From Leptospira montravelensis (GTDB lineage Bacteria > Spirochaetota > Leptospiria > Leptospirales > Leptospiraceae), in assembly GCF_004770045.1 (NCBI RefSeq), contig NZ_RQFO01000009.1, positions 62,001 through 126,000 of the forward strand: a DNA stretch of 64,000 nucleotides, read 5' to 3'. The notes beneath the pieces were generated by a model. That model made no database searches and was not told where the DNA came from. It saw only the letters and a list, made by a program, of their open reading frames with translations. Both the position numbers and the translations under genes were made by a program. Below are positions 44,948 through 54,105 of this stretch, piece after piece; positions within the stretch are counted from its first letter, which is position 1, and every line of letters starts with the position of its first letter.

Positions 44948-47900
44948 TTATTTCTTTCTAACTCCGAGGATGCTATCTACGAGGGATTTTTCAATATTTA
45001 ATTTTTCGCTAATTGCCTCAGAAGACCATTGGTAATTGTCGTGGAGGCTCTGGATGGTGGCTCTTTTCCTCTCAACAAGGGGATTTCCCGAAACTTTTCG
45101 GTCTGATTTCCCCGTTGGGACCGGATTTTGCATGGCCCCTTGGACAATGTCCAGGAATTCGGAGAGTTTTTCGAAGGTTTCGTCTGCCTCGCCGAGGAGA
45201 GATTCCAAATCATCCTTGGTTTCGCGTGACGATTCTTTTAGGTCTTCCAATCTTTTTTGGAGGGTAAGGATTTGGCGGTGGCGGTCGGAAAGATCACCTA
45301 GCAGCTCTTCGATTTTGTCAAATTTACGTTCGACCGAATCAATTTGTGCTTCTCGTTCCACAAGGAAAGCCGTGCGGTTTTCGGCCAAACGAATGGTTTC
45401 TGTCAGTTCCTTTTCCCGAGCTTCGACTACTTCGATTTCACGGTCGAGGATGTCGAGGCGAGCTTGGAGTTCCCGTGCATTGTGTTTTTGACCTTCTAAA
45501 TTTTCAACCAAGTGGAAAACGGAATCTTGTGATTCTTGTAAAGAAGAAAGGAAAGATTCAATTTTAGATTGTTCTGCCGTGAGTTTAGTCACCCGAGTTT
45601 CAATGGAACTAACTTCGCTTAAACTTTGTTCAAAACCTTCCATAGTTTCCGAAACATGAACCAAATTGGATGCAAGGATTTGTATTTGTTTGTCGATGTC
45701 TTCGGTTTGGAACTGCGCTTCTTTTAAGGTTTCTAATTCATTTGCAATTTCTTTCCGAAGTTCTGAGAACTCAGAAATGGCAGATTGGTATAAGTCAATG
45801 TCTGGTCGGTTTTTTTCAAGCGATCGGAGGGCTTCAGAAATTTCATCGACAGCACGATTGGATTCATCAGCAATCTGTTTGGCGGAAGCAAATAAATCAG
45901 AATGTTCTTTTACCGTTTCTAGTTCACTAGAAAGAGTTAAGATGTCTTCTTTAAGAGTTTCCATTTCGGATTGAAAGCTGGAAAGAGTTTCTTCTTTTGT
46001 ATCGTTTAGGTCATCCAAACCATTTTTGATTTCGTGTTTTAAATCTTGGAAGCGGTCTAAACTATCTTTTAAGAAGTCTTGGCTTTCTTTTGCAATCTCT
46101 TTGAAAGATTTTTCGTAATCTCTTTGGTAAGTTTCAATTTGTTTTTTAGATTCGTCTTTGGAACGTTTGATACTTTCGTCTAAATTGCGTTTGACGGTGT
46201 TTAGGTGGTTTGAAATTTTTTCTTCGAGTTGTCCGAGTTGGACATTTCCTTTATCCAGGAGTTTTGTCAATTGGTGAGAGATTTTAGAATCAATGGTTTC
46301 ATTGAGTCTGTCCATTTTCTCTTCTTGTAAATTGAAAAATGATTCACCCGACTCTTCTAAATGTTTGAGGATTCGTTCCACTTCGCTACGAGCCAGTTTC
46401 GCTTCTTCTTCCAAACGAGAGATACTTTCTTTGGTTTTGGATTCTGCCACCAAATCTAAATTAGCTTTTGCTTTTTGGAATTGGTTTTGGAATTCTCCAA
46501 GTAGGTCAGCACCTTCAATATGAATTTCTTTTAAACGGTCTTGGAGTCTTTCAATACTATAACTTTGGTCTTCGCGAATTTTACCTAGTTCGTCTTCCCA
46601 TTTGCTGACAAATTGTTCTAAGTTGGCATTGGCGATACGAATCTTTTCTGTGACTATTTCTTCGGATTCTTTGGCTTTTTCTTCTGCTGTTTCTAAAATT
46701 TCATGAGCCGATTCACGAAGAGCCGATTTTAACTCTTCCACATATTCATCCACATCTTTGGTTTGTGCCGTAATGGATTCACTTAAATCTTTAACTTGTA
46801 ATTGAACCGTTTCTAAATCCGATTCCATTTCACTCTTATGGAGTTTGAAATCAGAATTCATTCTTTCTTCTAGTTCTTTTCTTAATTCAAAAAGAGAGGT
46901 TTTAATGACTGTTTCTTGGTTGGTGCGAACAGAATCCAACTCACGATCAAAATCTTTGAGTTCTTGGAGGGCACTTTTTTTGAGAGAACTTGCTTCTTCT
47001 TTTAATTCTTCAGAGATACGGTGGAATTCTTCAGAGAAGGCTTCGATTTCACGAATGAGTTCTTGTTTGCGAATGTCTGCTTGGCGAAGGAGTTTGTTTT
47101 CAGCTTCCAAATACTTTTCTTGGAATTGGATGATGGTTTGGTTGATCCCGTCAGCTTGTCTTCTTGTTTCGTTAATGATGTCATCACGTTTGGAAAGTGT
47201 TTCGAGAGACAAGTCTTCGATTTCACGTTTGATGGCATCTGTCTCTTGCGAGAGACCTTTCATAAAAGAATCTTTTGTATGAGTAACTTGGTCAAAAATA
47301 GAATCAAAACGCTCTTGGATTTTTTTCTCGAGTAAGTTTACTTTTTCATCTAACTTACCTGATGCTCTTTGGTATTTTTCTTCTAACCTTTCATCAAACT
47401 TATCAACTTTGTCAGAAAGTAGGGAAGAAGTATCTTCGAATTTGGTTAGGCGAACATCCAAATCCCCTTGCGCATATTTCATGGATTCGAGTAGTAAATC
47501 CATTTCTTTACGAGCATGGTCAAGTCGTCCTGCAGTTTCTCCTACCATCACATCGGCATGGGATAAAAGTTTTTCACGAGCAGTCTCTGCAATTTTGGAA
47601 AGTGAGTTGTCTAAAAAATCGGATTTGGTTTCGAGCAGGCTTTCTAACTCCACCATCTTCTGTGCAACAGATTGTAAAATTTCATCACTACGGAAATTGA
47701 GTTTATTTTGGAAAGTATCCAACATAGAAATAGATTCATTATGAAGGGCTTCCATATCTTCGGAAACTTCACGTAACTCTCGTTTGTGGGTATTGATCTG
47801 AGAGAGACCTTCTTCCATGTATTGTTTTTCTCGGCGAACTTGGGAACTCAAGTCTTGGATTTGTTCCATCTCACCTGATAAAGAAGAAAGATAATCTTTA

Positions 47901-48178
47901 CTTGCCCGGATTTTTTCAAATAGGTCACGGGATTCGGAACTTAAAATTTGGATGTCATCGGCCACTTTTCGGGACTGTTTGACAAGGATGTCTAGGTCAA
48001 TGCCCGCATCTTTTACCAATTGGATTTTTTGAAGGGCGACACCATCAATTTCATCGGTCAATTTGGATGCGTAACGTTTGAGTTGGGAGAGTTTGGTGTT
48101 GGATTTGTCCAAACGACGTAGCCCAATGGTCACCGCAACACTGGCTAAAAAAGGCAATAAAAAGACTTCTAATCCCAT
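44948..48178 (-). CDS. Giant membrane-anchored coiled-coil protein (SpiroCoCo-type)
   Basis: A 1076-residue protein. An N-terminal membrane helix (MGLEVFLLPFLASVAVTIGL) is followed by about 950 residues of near-continuous coiled coil rich in Glu, Lys, Ser and Asp, for example SLLETKSDFLDNSLSKIAET and KSKEEV-like heptads. After a Pro/Gly-containing break near 1010 (QNPVPTGKSDRKVSGNPLVE), the C-terminus HDNYQWSSEAISEKLNIEKS is a helix-turn-helix-like segment of the kind found in resolvase/Sigma-70 region 4 folds. Leptospira proteins of this design are called SpiroCoCo. A role in cell shape or envelope organisation is inferred. It heads the operon that includes the histone gene. Confidence 0.75.
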   Translation of the reverse strand: MGLEVFLLPFLASVAVTIGLRRLDKSNTKLSQLKRYASKLTDEIDGVALQKIQLVKDAGIDLDILVKQSRKVADDIQILSSESRDLFEKIRASKDYLSSLSGEMEQIQDLSSQVRREKQYMEEGLSQINTHKRELREVSEDMEALHNESISMLDTFQNKLNFRSDEILQSVAQKMVELESLLETKSDFLDNSLSKIAETAREKLLSHADVMVGETAGRLDHARKEMDLLLESMKYAQGDLDVRLTKFEDTSSLLSDKVDKFDERLEEKYQRASGKLDEKVNLLEKKIQERFDSIFDQVTHTKDSFMKGLSQETDAIKREIEDLSLETLSKRDDIINETRRQADGINQTIIQFQEKYLEAENKLLRQADIRKQELIREIEAFSEEFHRISEELKEEASSLKKSALQELKDFDRELDSVRTNQETVIKTSLFELRKELEERMNSDFKLHKSEMESDLETVQLQVKDLSESITAQTKDVDEYVEELKSALRESAHEILETAEEKAKESEEIVTEKIRIANANLEQFVSKWEDELGKIREDQSYSIERLQDRLKEIHIEGADLLGEFQNQFQKAKANLDLVAESKTKESISRLEEEAKLARSEVERILKHLEESGESFFNLQEEKMDRLNETIDSKISHQLTKLLDKGNVQLGQLEEKISNHLNTVKRNLDESIKRSKDESKKQIETYQRDYEKSFKEIAKESQDFLKDSLDRFQDLKHEIKNGLDDLNDTKEETLSSFQSEMETLKEDILTLSSELETVKEHSDLFASAKQIADESNRAVDEISEALRSLEKNRPDIDLYQSAISEFSELRKEIANELETLKEAQFQTEDIDKQIQILASNLVHVSETMEGFEQSLSEVSSIETRVTKLTAEQSKIESFLSSLQESQDSVFHLVENLEGQKHNARELQARLDILDREIEVVEAREKELTETIRLAENRTAFLVEREAQIDSVERKFDKIEELLGDLSDRHRQILTLQKRLEDLKESSRETKDDLESLLGEADETFEKLSEFLDIVQGAMQNPVPTGKSDRKVSGNPLVERKRATIQSLHDNYQWSSEAISEKLNIEKSLVDSILGVRKK

Positions 48179-48261
48179 TTTCTCAAAGATCCAATAATAG
48201 TATTATGTCGCATGAAGATGGTTGAAGAAAACCAGGCAGAGATTTTTTCCGCAAGCCTTTT

Positions 48262-48897
48262 TTAATTCAGGGCGAATTCACGGATTTGGAGCCAAAATCG
48301 GGCAAAAATTTTCGATTCTTCTGCCTCTAAATGCGCCAACCTTTCCTCGGCTCCCGGATCAAGTCGGAACATTTCGGAACTCATTTCTGAAAGGTGGCCT
48401 TCTTCTTCCAAAATTAGGTTGGTTAGGCGGATGGGAGAACCGGTTTTGTCCAAAATCTCGTCGTACGCTGCATAGACGACCATCGCTCTTTTCTCAATGA
48501 CCGTTGTGGTATAAAGATAAGCAAGGTAAGTGAATTCTTTTGGGTCTGGGAAAACCTTTCGTAGGCTTCGCCGGACCAGAGTATCTAATTTTGCGAAATA
48601 AATTCTTGCCGCAGTCCCGCGAACCAGGGCGGAGTTTTGGTATCCCAGTTGGAAACTGGGTCTTATGGTGCGGGCAGCTTTTTTAAAAAATAGGGCATGT
48701 CTTGCTTCTTCGGTGGCATGTTTTAAAATCATCTCAGAAGTTTCTTCGCTCGATTGTGTAAGGAGGATTTTTCTTGAACCAAGATGTTCTAAGAGAGAAA
48801 GAGTGTTTAGCCAAAGTGCATGGTTAGTTTCATTAGAAACGATGTCAGAAAGAACTTTAGGAATGAAATCATTTGAAAGGACAGTAACAGAACCCAT
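48262..48897 (-). CDS. Ferritin-like four-helix protein
   Basis: A 211-residue helical protein. Likely diiron ligands are in SNETNHALW (Glu), ATEEARHALF (ExxH), TVIEKRAMVVY (Glu) and EEEGHLSEM (ExxH), giving the Glu, ExxH, Glu, ExxH layout of ferritin-like oxidases. It lacks a signal peptide. Candidates are a rubrerythrin-like or MiaE-like tRNA hydroxylase fold, but no closer assignment is safe. It lies 31 bases downstream of the GHKL gene's stop on the same strand and 83 bases before the coiled-coil gene. Confidence 0.65.
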   Translation of the reverse strand: MGSVTVLSNDFIPKVLSDIVSNETNHALWLNTLSLLEHLGSRKILLTQSSEETSEMILKHATEEARHALFFKKAARTIRPSFQLGYQNSALVRGTAARIYFAKLDTLVRRSLRKVFPDPKEFTYLAYLYTTTVIEKRAMVVYAAYDEILDKTGSPIRLTNLILEEEGHLSEMSSEMFRLDPGAEERLAHLEAEESKIFARFWLQIREFALN

Positions 48898-48928
48898 AAA
48901 TCCAAACTGTGAGATCTGTTTCTTAGGG

Positions 48929-49579
48929 CTAGCCTTTCTTTAGGGGAATGTTCAGTTGGGCGATGGTTTCTCCGTCCTCATGGTAAATCCGAAATTGGTC
49001 AGTAGGAAGTCCTTCTCCTTTTAAAAGGATGACACAAAGAGCAATCCCAATTCCTTCCCCTTCCGAGTTATCTCCCCTCTCAATATAATACTCCATAATA
49101 TCGTTATAGTTTTGCGCATGTAAAAGCGAATTTCGGATTTTTTGCATCTCCCCACGCACGAGTGTGTTATTGTTTCTTACATCAAACTTGATTTGGTTTT
49201 CATTATGTTCAATTTTCAGATGAACATATAAATTTCTTTCTCGGGCCAGCGGTTCAAATGTATTTCCTCTCCCTGAAAGGATGAGGCTTTTGTACATCCT
49301 AACACCTAACTCATAGTCGGCGGGAGAATGGATATCTAGTTGGTTTTCTTGAAAAAAGATTCTTTTAAAGTTCGCTTTAAATCCATTTAGGATTAGGTCT
49401 TTCACAATTGTGAACAGAATGGCAGATAAATCAGGGATTCCGTATTTTTCGGTTAGTGCATCCAAAATTTTGACCAAGTTTTCATCCAAGACCTTGGAGG
49501 CACCATAAGCATTCATCTCAATGGGTTCTCCGCTTGTGATGAGTTGTTTCACCTGTTCTGGACTAAATGATTCCATCAA
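48929..49579 (-). CDS. Divergent GHKL ATPase-like protein
   Basis: A 216-residue protein. IVKDLILNGFKANFKRIFFQ could be the N box (Asn29-type), IKFDVRNNNTL a strand before the G1-like region, and GEGIGIALCVILLKG the G2 box. There is no phosphoacceptor domain or sensor, so it resembles a stand-alone anti-sigma or histidine kinase ATPase domain. Its end overlaps the start of the acyltransferase gene by four bases (ATGA) on the same strand. Its partner may be a STAS protein, but that is inference. Confidence 0.55.
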   Translation of the reverse strand: MMESFSPEQVKQLITSGEPIEMNAYGASKVLDENLVKILDALTEKYGIPDLSAILFTIVKDLILNGFKANFKRIFFQENQLDIHSPADYELGVRMYKSLILSGRGNTFEPLARERNLYVHLKIEHNENQIKFDVRNNNTLVRGEMQKIRNSLLHAQNYNDIMEYYIERGDNSEGEGIGIALCVILLKGEGLPTDQFRIYHEDGETIAQLNIPLKKG

Positions 49580-50832
49580 AAAATATATTGGCTCGGGAAT
49601 AGGGGATTAGATTTGGATTTTTCTTCCACAAGCATCGTCTGTAACTCTTTTCTTAGACGTTCCGTAATGGAATCTATCGTTTTCTTTTTATCTTCTTTAT
49701 AGGAACTTAAATACTCATTGATCGTAAATGGTGTGCCAAATCTAACGACTGCTTTGTGAGGACGAGGTTTAAACTCTCCAAAAAGTTCGTTTTCGTAGCG
49801 GTATAAAAATTCGTAGAGCCGTTCGGCACTAGGTAACTCTTTGATGTAGGCGGTTTGGATAGTGATAAAGTCATAAGCTTTGGTCGCGGCCTTTCTAGCC
49901 CAGGTTGCCATTTCTAAACTAGGAAGTTCTCCTTTTGGATCAGGCATTCCCACAGACACCATTTCCAATACACTTAGGATCCTTCTTAGTTTTTCGATGG
50001 CATTGGCATCATTTTCCCATTTGGGGATATTTGCTTTTCTTGCAATATTGTCGAGCATAGCATGACGCATTCGTCCCAATCGGTAGTCAAAATCATCGGC
50101 TCTATTTTCTTCGACAGGGACTCCATATTCTTTTTCTTCCCTTTCAATCATTCGTTTTCCCACGGATAAAAAACGATGGACTATGTCTTTGCCAGTTTTT
50201 TCAATCCCTAACTTCTGTTCCATTCTAGCAATGGTTAAGTCAATATCCTTTTGCATGGTGTTTATGGAACCGGTCATTCTGTACTTAACAAAAGTGGGCA
50301 AAATCCAAATTTTTGCATTCGGATCTTTTTTAAGTGCATCCTCCAGTCCCCAAAATCCAAGTTGGGCCACACCTGGTTGGAAGGGAAGTAAGGTATCGTT
50401 CATGCCGCTCGTGGGTTCTCCTTCTGGGAATAAAGCAAGTTTTCCGCCGGGAGCTGCAAGAATTTCTCTGGAGGCTTTGAGAGATTCGCGATCTGGTGCA
50501 CCAGCTAACACGGAATAGGCTCCTATTGATTGGATAAAGTCACCTACAAATCCATAAGCCCACTCAAACACCTCCCTTGCCGCCATATAGTGAAACCGAG
50601 AACCCATAATGTTTGCTGCATGATATGCAATTCCAGGTTCTTTGGCTGTGGGATGGTTGGAAATATAAAGGATTCGTTCTTTTTGGAAGGTCTTTAATGT
50701 CTTTTGGTCTGTTTCGGATATCTCAATAGAATCAAGATTGTGGAGCATTTTGTTAAGAACGGGAAGAGTCAGATCCGTAAACCATAGAGCAGGAAGATTG
50801 AACTTTGCGGGAATGAAGGATTTGATTGACAT
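49576..50832 (-). CDS. 1-acyl-glycerol-3-phosphate acyltransferase-like protein
   Basis: A 418-residue member of the PlsC/LPLAT family. ILYISNHPTAKEP gives the NH-x4-E variant of the NHxxxxD motif, KLALFPEGEPTSG gives the FPEG motif, and QPGVAQLGFW the following segment. The C-terminal 200 residues are extra and helical (VSVGMPDPKGELPSLEMATW). Such enzymes acylate lysophosphatidate or other lysolipids at the inner membrane. No transmembrane helix is clear. GHKL gene overlaps its end by ATGA. Confidence 0.75.
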   Translation of the reverse strand: MSIKSFIPAKFNLPALWFTDLTLPVLNKMLHNLDSIEISETDQKTLKTFQKERILYISNHPTAKEPGIAYHAANIMGSRFHYMAAREVFEWAYGFVGDFIQSIGAYSVLAGAPDRESLKASREILAAPGGKLALFPEGEPTSGMNDTLLPFQPGVAQLGFWGLEDALKKDPNAKIWILPTFVKYRMTGSINTMQKDIDLTIARMEQKLGIEKTGKDIVHRFLSVGKRMIEREEKEYGVPVEENRADDFDYRLGRMRHAMLDNIARKANIPKWENDANAIEKLRRILSVLEMVSVGMPDPKGELPSLEMATWARKAATKAYDFITIQTAYIKELPSAERLYEFLYRYENELFGEFKPRPHKAVVRFGTPFTINEYLSSYKEDKKKTIDSITERLRKELQTMLVEEKSKSNPLFPSQYIF

Positions 50833-50879
50833 AGGACGAATGCTGACAGCTTAATCAAAGGAAGCAAGTACGAATTCAC

Positions 50880-51641
50880 ATGGCACTTATAGAAGAACTC
50901 AACCAACAAGGCAATTTTCTCTTCCGATGGCGCTCCTACATTCCAGGAGTCATTTTGTTTCTTTCCTTACTGTATCTACCGTATGTCCCTTATTTTCAAG
51001 GGAACTACGAATCCAATTTGTATTGGTTATCTGGTGCATTTTTAGTCAGTTTTGCGGGACTTTTCGTTAGATGTTTTACGATTGGATACACTCCTAAAAA
51101 TACTTCTGGAAGAAATACAAAACAACAAGTGGCTGATGTTGTAAACCAATCAGGGATTTATTCATTAGTTAGACACCCGTTATATGTAGGGAATTTTCTT
51201 ATGTATCTTGGTCCGGTTTTTATCCTTAGGGATTTTGCTTTTGCTCTCGTATACATTATGTTTTTTTATCTGTATTACGAACGTATTATTTTTGCAGAAG
51301 AATATTTCCTTCGTGGTAAATTTGCAAAAGGATATTTGGAATGGGCGGACAAAACACCTGCCTTCATTCCGCGTTTATCTGGTTATAAAAAACCAAATTT
51401 AGATTTTTCATTCCGCAATATTTGGAAACGTGAATACCCAAGTTTATTTGGAATCATAGTTGTATTTACTGTATTTGATTTGATCCAAGTTTATTTCCAA
51501 GAACCGGCACTTCGTGCGGTAGACATCACTGGAATTTGGAAACCATTCCATACATGGTTTTTTGGATTCGGACTTATTTTTTATGTTGTCACACGTCTGA
51601 TTGTAAAGACCACCAAACTTCTCGAAGTCGAAGGTAGATAG
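50880..51641 (+). CDS. Isoprenylcysteine carboxyl methyltransferase (ICMT) family protein
   Basis: A 253-residue integral membrane protein with about five to six helices. QSGIYSLVRHPLYVGNFLMYLGPV is the ICMT/PEMT signature with its RHP motif, and EEYFLRGKFAKGYLEWADKT matches the C-terminal E-x-x-L segment. Family members methylate prenylcysteine, phospholipids or other lipophilic acceptors with S-adenosylmethionine; the bacterial substrate is not known. Divergent from the acyltransferase gene, 48 bases away. Confidence 0.82.
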   Translation: MALIEELNQQGNFLFRWRSYIPGVILFLSLLYLPYVPYFQGNYESNLYWLSGAFLVSFAGLFVRCFTIGYTPKNTSGRNTKQQVADVVNQSGIYSLVRHPLYVGNFLMYLGPVFILRDFAFALVYIMFFYLYYERIIFAEEYFLRGKFAKGYLEWADKTPAFIPRLSGYKKPNLDFSFRNIWKREYPSLFGIIVVFTVFDLIQVYFQEPALRAVDITGIWKPFHTWFFGFGLIFYVVTRLIVKTTKLLEVEGR

Positions 51642-51647
51642 TTTTTT

Positions 51648-51905
51648 ATGAGTCGGTTGTCCAATGGTTGGAAGATTCCAGAATCTCTAGATGATAAAAG
51701 GGAACTTATGGAATCTTACCAAAAAACCGTAGAAAGTATGGAGGCGGAAAATCCGCTCACCATCTTTCGGGAACATATGGACAACGGACTTTTGTTTAAA
51801 GCAGGATTACAAGATGCGATGAACCAACTCACTACATTTGCAAACCTATATATGAGCATCATCGAACTAAAGGCTGAAATAGAGAAACAAACAAAAGGCA
51901 TTTGA
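51648..51905 (+). CDS. Small protein of unknown function
   Basis: An 85-residue protein, helical, acidic. It begins MSRLSNGWKIPESLDDKREL and carries AGLQDAMNQLTTFANLYMSI, a likely amphipathic helix. It starts six bases after the ICMT gene ends, hence probably cotranscribed. No family recognised. The spacer 51906-52015 after it holds nothing I can support. Confidence 0.45.
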   Translation: MSRLSNGWKIPESLDDKRELMESYQKTVESMEAENPLTIFREHMDNGLLFKAGLQDAMNQLTTFANLYMSIIELKAEIEKQTKGI

Positions 51906-52015
51906 CCCAAAAATAATTCCCTCTCTACCTATAAAACAATTTTCAAACTATCTCTTAGGTGTTTTGTTTTAAATGGCAAACTCATTGAAAGCAAACAATC
52001 AATTCAAAATATAAA

Positions 52016-52597
52016 TTACTTTATTTCTTCAAGTTCTACTTCTGCAAAACATCCATCCATCGAAACTTCTTTGAATTCGGGCGTTAGAATGTTAATGTTT
52101 TTTGGGTAATTGTTTTCTTTTTGAAACTTGGGAAGTTTTGATAAAGGAATCGAAACTTTAGATTTGTTTTTTTCCTGAAATAGGTAAACAAAAGCAAGTT
52201 GGTCTTTCGGCATTCTAAGTTCTTTATCTACATTAATACTTTCTCGTAATAAAAATCGCAGTTGGAATGTAGGTAGGTTTTCGCCAGGACAGGCATATAC
52301 ATTTAAAGAGCGAAATTCTCTGGGTGAAAACTCTGTTCCATTCCAATAATGTGACAATTTCATTTCTAAGAAAAAATCAAAATCCTCTTTTCCGTCTTGT
52401 TTCTTTCTCCAAACAGTATTTTTATCTTTGTCTAACAAAAGATGAATACCGCCAGAACCAGTAGCATCTTCTATGCGGAATGGTGGATTTTCTTTATATT
52501 GGTTGATACTTTTTTTTGTTCCAGTAAATAGATAATAATTTCCTAAGAGAACAAAAGCTATGGCAAAGAAGATAGGAAGGAGAATGACAAATTTCAT
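52016..52597 (-). CDS. Membrane-anchored protein with discoidin-like domain
   Basis: A 193-residue protein with an N-terminal signal anchor (FVILLPIFFAIAFVLLGNYYLF) and a periplasmic domain. IHLLLDKDKNTVWRKKQDGK and FFLEMKLSHYWNGTEF resemble the calcium/ligand-binding start of F5/8C-type (discoidin-like) domains. Cys residues (VYACPG and DGCFAE) could form a disulfide. Binding target unknown. It is divergent from the TIGR01777 oxidoreductase gene. Confidence 0.45.
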   Translation of the reverse strand: MKFVILLPIFFAIAFVLLGNYYLFTGTKKSINQYKENPPFRIEDATGSGGIHLLLDKDKNTVWRKKQDGKEDFDFFLEMKLSHYWNGTEFSPREFRSLNVYACPGENLPTFQLRFLLRESINVDKELRMPKDQLAFVYLFQEKNKSKVSIPLSKLPKFQKENNYPKNINILTPEFKEVSMDGCFAEVELEEIK

Positions 52598-52671
52598 ATG
52601 AAAGAAAAATTTCTACTGCCTAAGAAAAAGGGCTACTTCTTTTTTTGTGAATCGATCCTAAAGGAGATCAG

Positions 52672-53586
52672 ATGAAAATAGGAATTTTAGGTGGCACTGG
52701 CCTTATCGGGAAGGCATTGATAAAAACAGCCGTTCTTAATGGACATAGGTTTCGCGTATTTTCGAGGCAAACTTCGTTACCGAAAGAACTAACTTCTTTT
52801 CCTGAATTAGAATTTGTATCTTGTATCCTTCCGCAGACAGCAGACTTAGAAGGTTTGGATGCCATTGTGAATTTAGTTGGGGAGCCAATTGCGGGTGTTA
52901 GGTGGACAGATGAACGCAAACGACTCATACAGACTTCCCGTATAGATTTTACACGGGGGCTTGTGGCTCGTGTTTTGGATTTAAAATCCCGACCAAAAGT
53001 TTTTGTGAACTCAAGTGCTGTTGGTTATTATGGAATGTCAGAAGACCACCATCTTCCTTATTCCGAGAACACCGCTCCGGGGGACGACTTCCTAGCCAAA
53101 ATTTGTGTGGACTGGGAAAACCAAACCCTTCCATTACAAGCAGCTGGCATTCGATCTTTGGTTTTGAGAACTGGAATTGTTTTAACTCCTGAAGGTGGAG
53201 CCTTAGAAAAAATGATTCCTCCTTTTTTGTTAGGGGTTGGTGGTTCGATTGCTTCGGGAAAACAGGGAATGAGTTGGATACATATAACAGACTTTATTTC
53301 CGCTATGTTACACTTAATGCAGTTAGACTCGGCTTCCGGTGCTTATAATTTAGTATCTCCTCAGCCTGTTAGTAACTATGAGTTTTCTAGAGCTCTTGCA
53401 AAAACCTTGCACCGACCCAATTTATTCAAAGTTCCTTCCTTCGCCATACAGGCGCTCTATGGAGAAGGAGCTGTTGTGGTGACTAAGGGACAATATGTGC
53501 TTCCCGAACGTTTGCTTACGGCCGGTTATGAGTTTCAGTTTCAAAATTTAGAAAAGGCACTCTCAAATCTTTTAGAAAAACAGTGA
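52672..53586 (+). CDS. TIGR01777-family NAD(P)-binding epimerase-like oxidoreductase
   Basis: A 304-residue extended SDR. GGTGLIGKALIKTAVLNGH is the nucleotide-binding motif, VNLVGEPIAGVRWTDERKRL and SSAVGYYGMSEDHHLPYSEN are the TIGR01777 (SDR39U1/YfcH) signatures with YYG in place of the catalytic YxxxK, and a DUF1731 C-terminal domain follows (LFKVPSFAIQALYGEGAVVV). Reaction unknown. Gene preceded by AAAGGAGA seven bases before ATG. Confidence 0.9.
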   Translation: MKIGILGGTGLIGKALIKTAVLNGHRFRVFSRQTSLPKELTSFPELEFVSCILPQTADLEGLDAIVNLVGEPIAGVRWTDERKRLIQTSRIDFTRGLVARVLDLKSRPKVFVNSSAVGYYGMSEDHHLPYSENTAPGDDFLAKICVDWENQTLPLQAAGIRSLVLRTGIVLTPEGGALEKMIPPFLLGVGGSIASGKQGMSWIHITDFISAMLHLMQLDSASGAYNLVSPQPVSNYEFSRALAKTLHRPNLFKVPSFAIQALYGEGAVVVTKGQYVLPERLLTAGYEFQFQNLEKALSNLLEKQ

Positions 53587-53649
53587 TTTCTTCTTTTCAA
53601 AAGATAAGAAGGGTGAGAGACTGGAGCCAACCTTATCTTGGAGTAAGAA

Positions 53650-54054
53650 ATGAACTCAAAAAAAGTCTTAGTCTCTCTCTTCGCACTCTCCTTCGCATTC
53701 GTGATGGTAGCTTGTGGCGATTCCAAACCAAAAGAAGAAACACCTGCTGCTGTTGAATCTAGCGCCAGTGCAGATCCTGATCTTGCTAAAGGGGAAGAAC
53801 TTTACCTTCAAAACTGCTCTTCTTGCCACGGTGAAAAAGGTGCTGGTGACGGAGCTGCTGCTGCTGCCCTCAATCCAAAACCAAGAAACTACAAATCCCC
53901 AGCTTCTGAATGGAAAAATGGAAACACTGCTGCTGCTGTGACTAAAACTTTGAAAGAAGGAATCAAAGGATCTCCAATGGTTGCTTACGGACATTTGGGT
54001 GATGATAATATTCGCATCCTTGCAAAATACGTAGAACACCTTTCTAAAAATTAA
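53650..54054 (+). CDS. Cytochrome c lipoprotein
   Basis: A 134-residue class I cytochrome c. The signal is a lipoprotein type (VMVACGDS, Cys22). The haem motif is CSSCH (56-60) and Met110 in GIKGSPMVAY is the likely sixth ligand. Between them lies an Ala-rich segment. It would carry electrons in the periplasm, anchored by lipid. It lies 9 kb before the oxidase genes, so it could feed the caa3 oxidase or another acceptor. SD-like GGAG precedes the ATG. Confidence 0.9.
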   Translation: MNSKKVLVSLFALSFAFVMVACGDSKPKEETPAAVESSASADPDLAKGEELYLQNCSSCHGEKGAGDGAAAAALNPKPRNYKSPASEWKNGNTAAAVTKTLKEGIKGSPMVAYGHLGDDNIRILAKYVEHLSKN

Positions 54055-54105
54055 TCTTTGTCTTTTTCGGTTCCGCCTACGGGTCGGAGCCGAACACTTG
54101 TCTTT

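Noticed and set aside
45036..47744. Long open frames on the plus strand opposite the giant coiled-coil gene, very rich in Ser
   Set aside because: They are reverse-complement shadows of Glu/Lys-rich heptads, with no start signals and no plausible domain; the minus-strand frame of 1076 residues accounts for the region.
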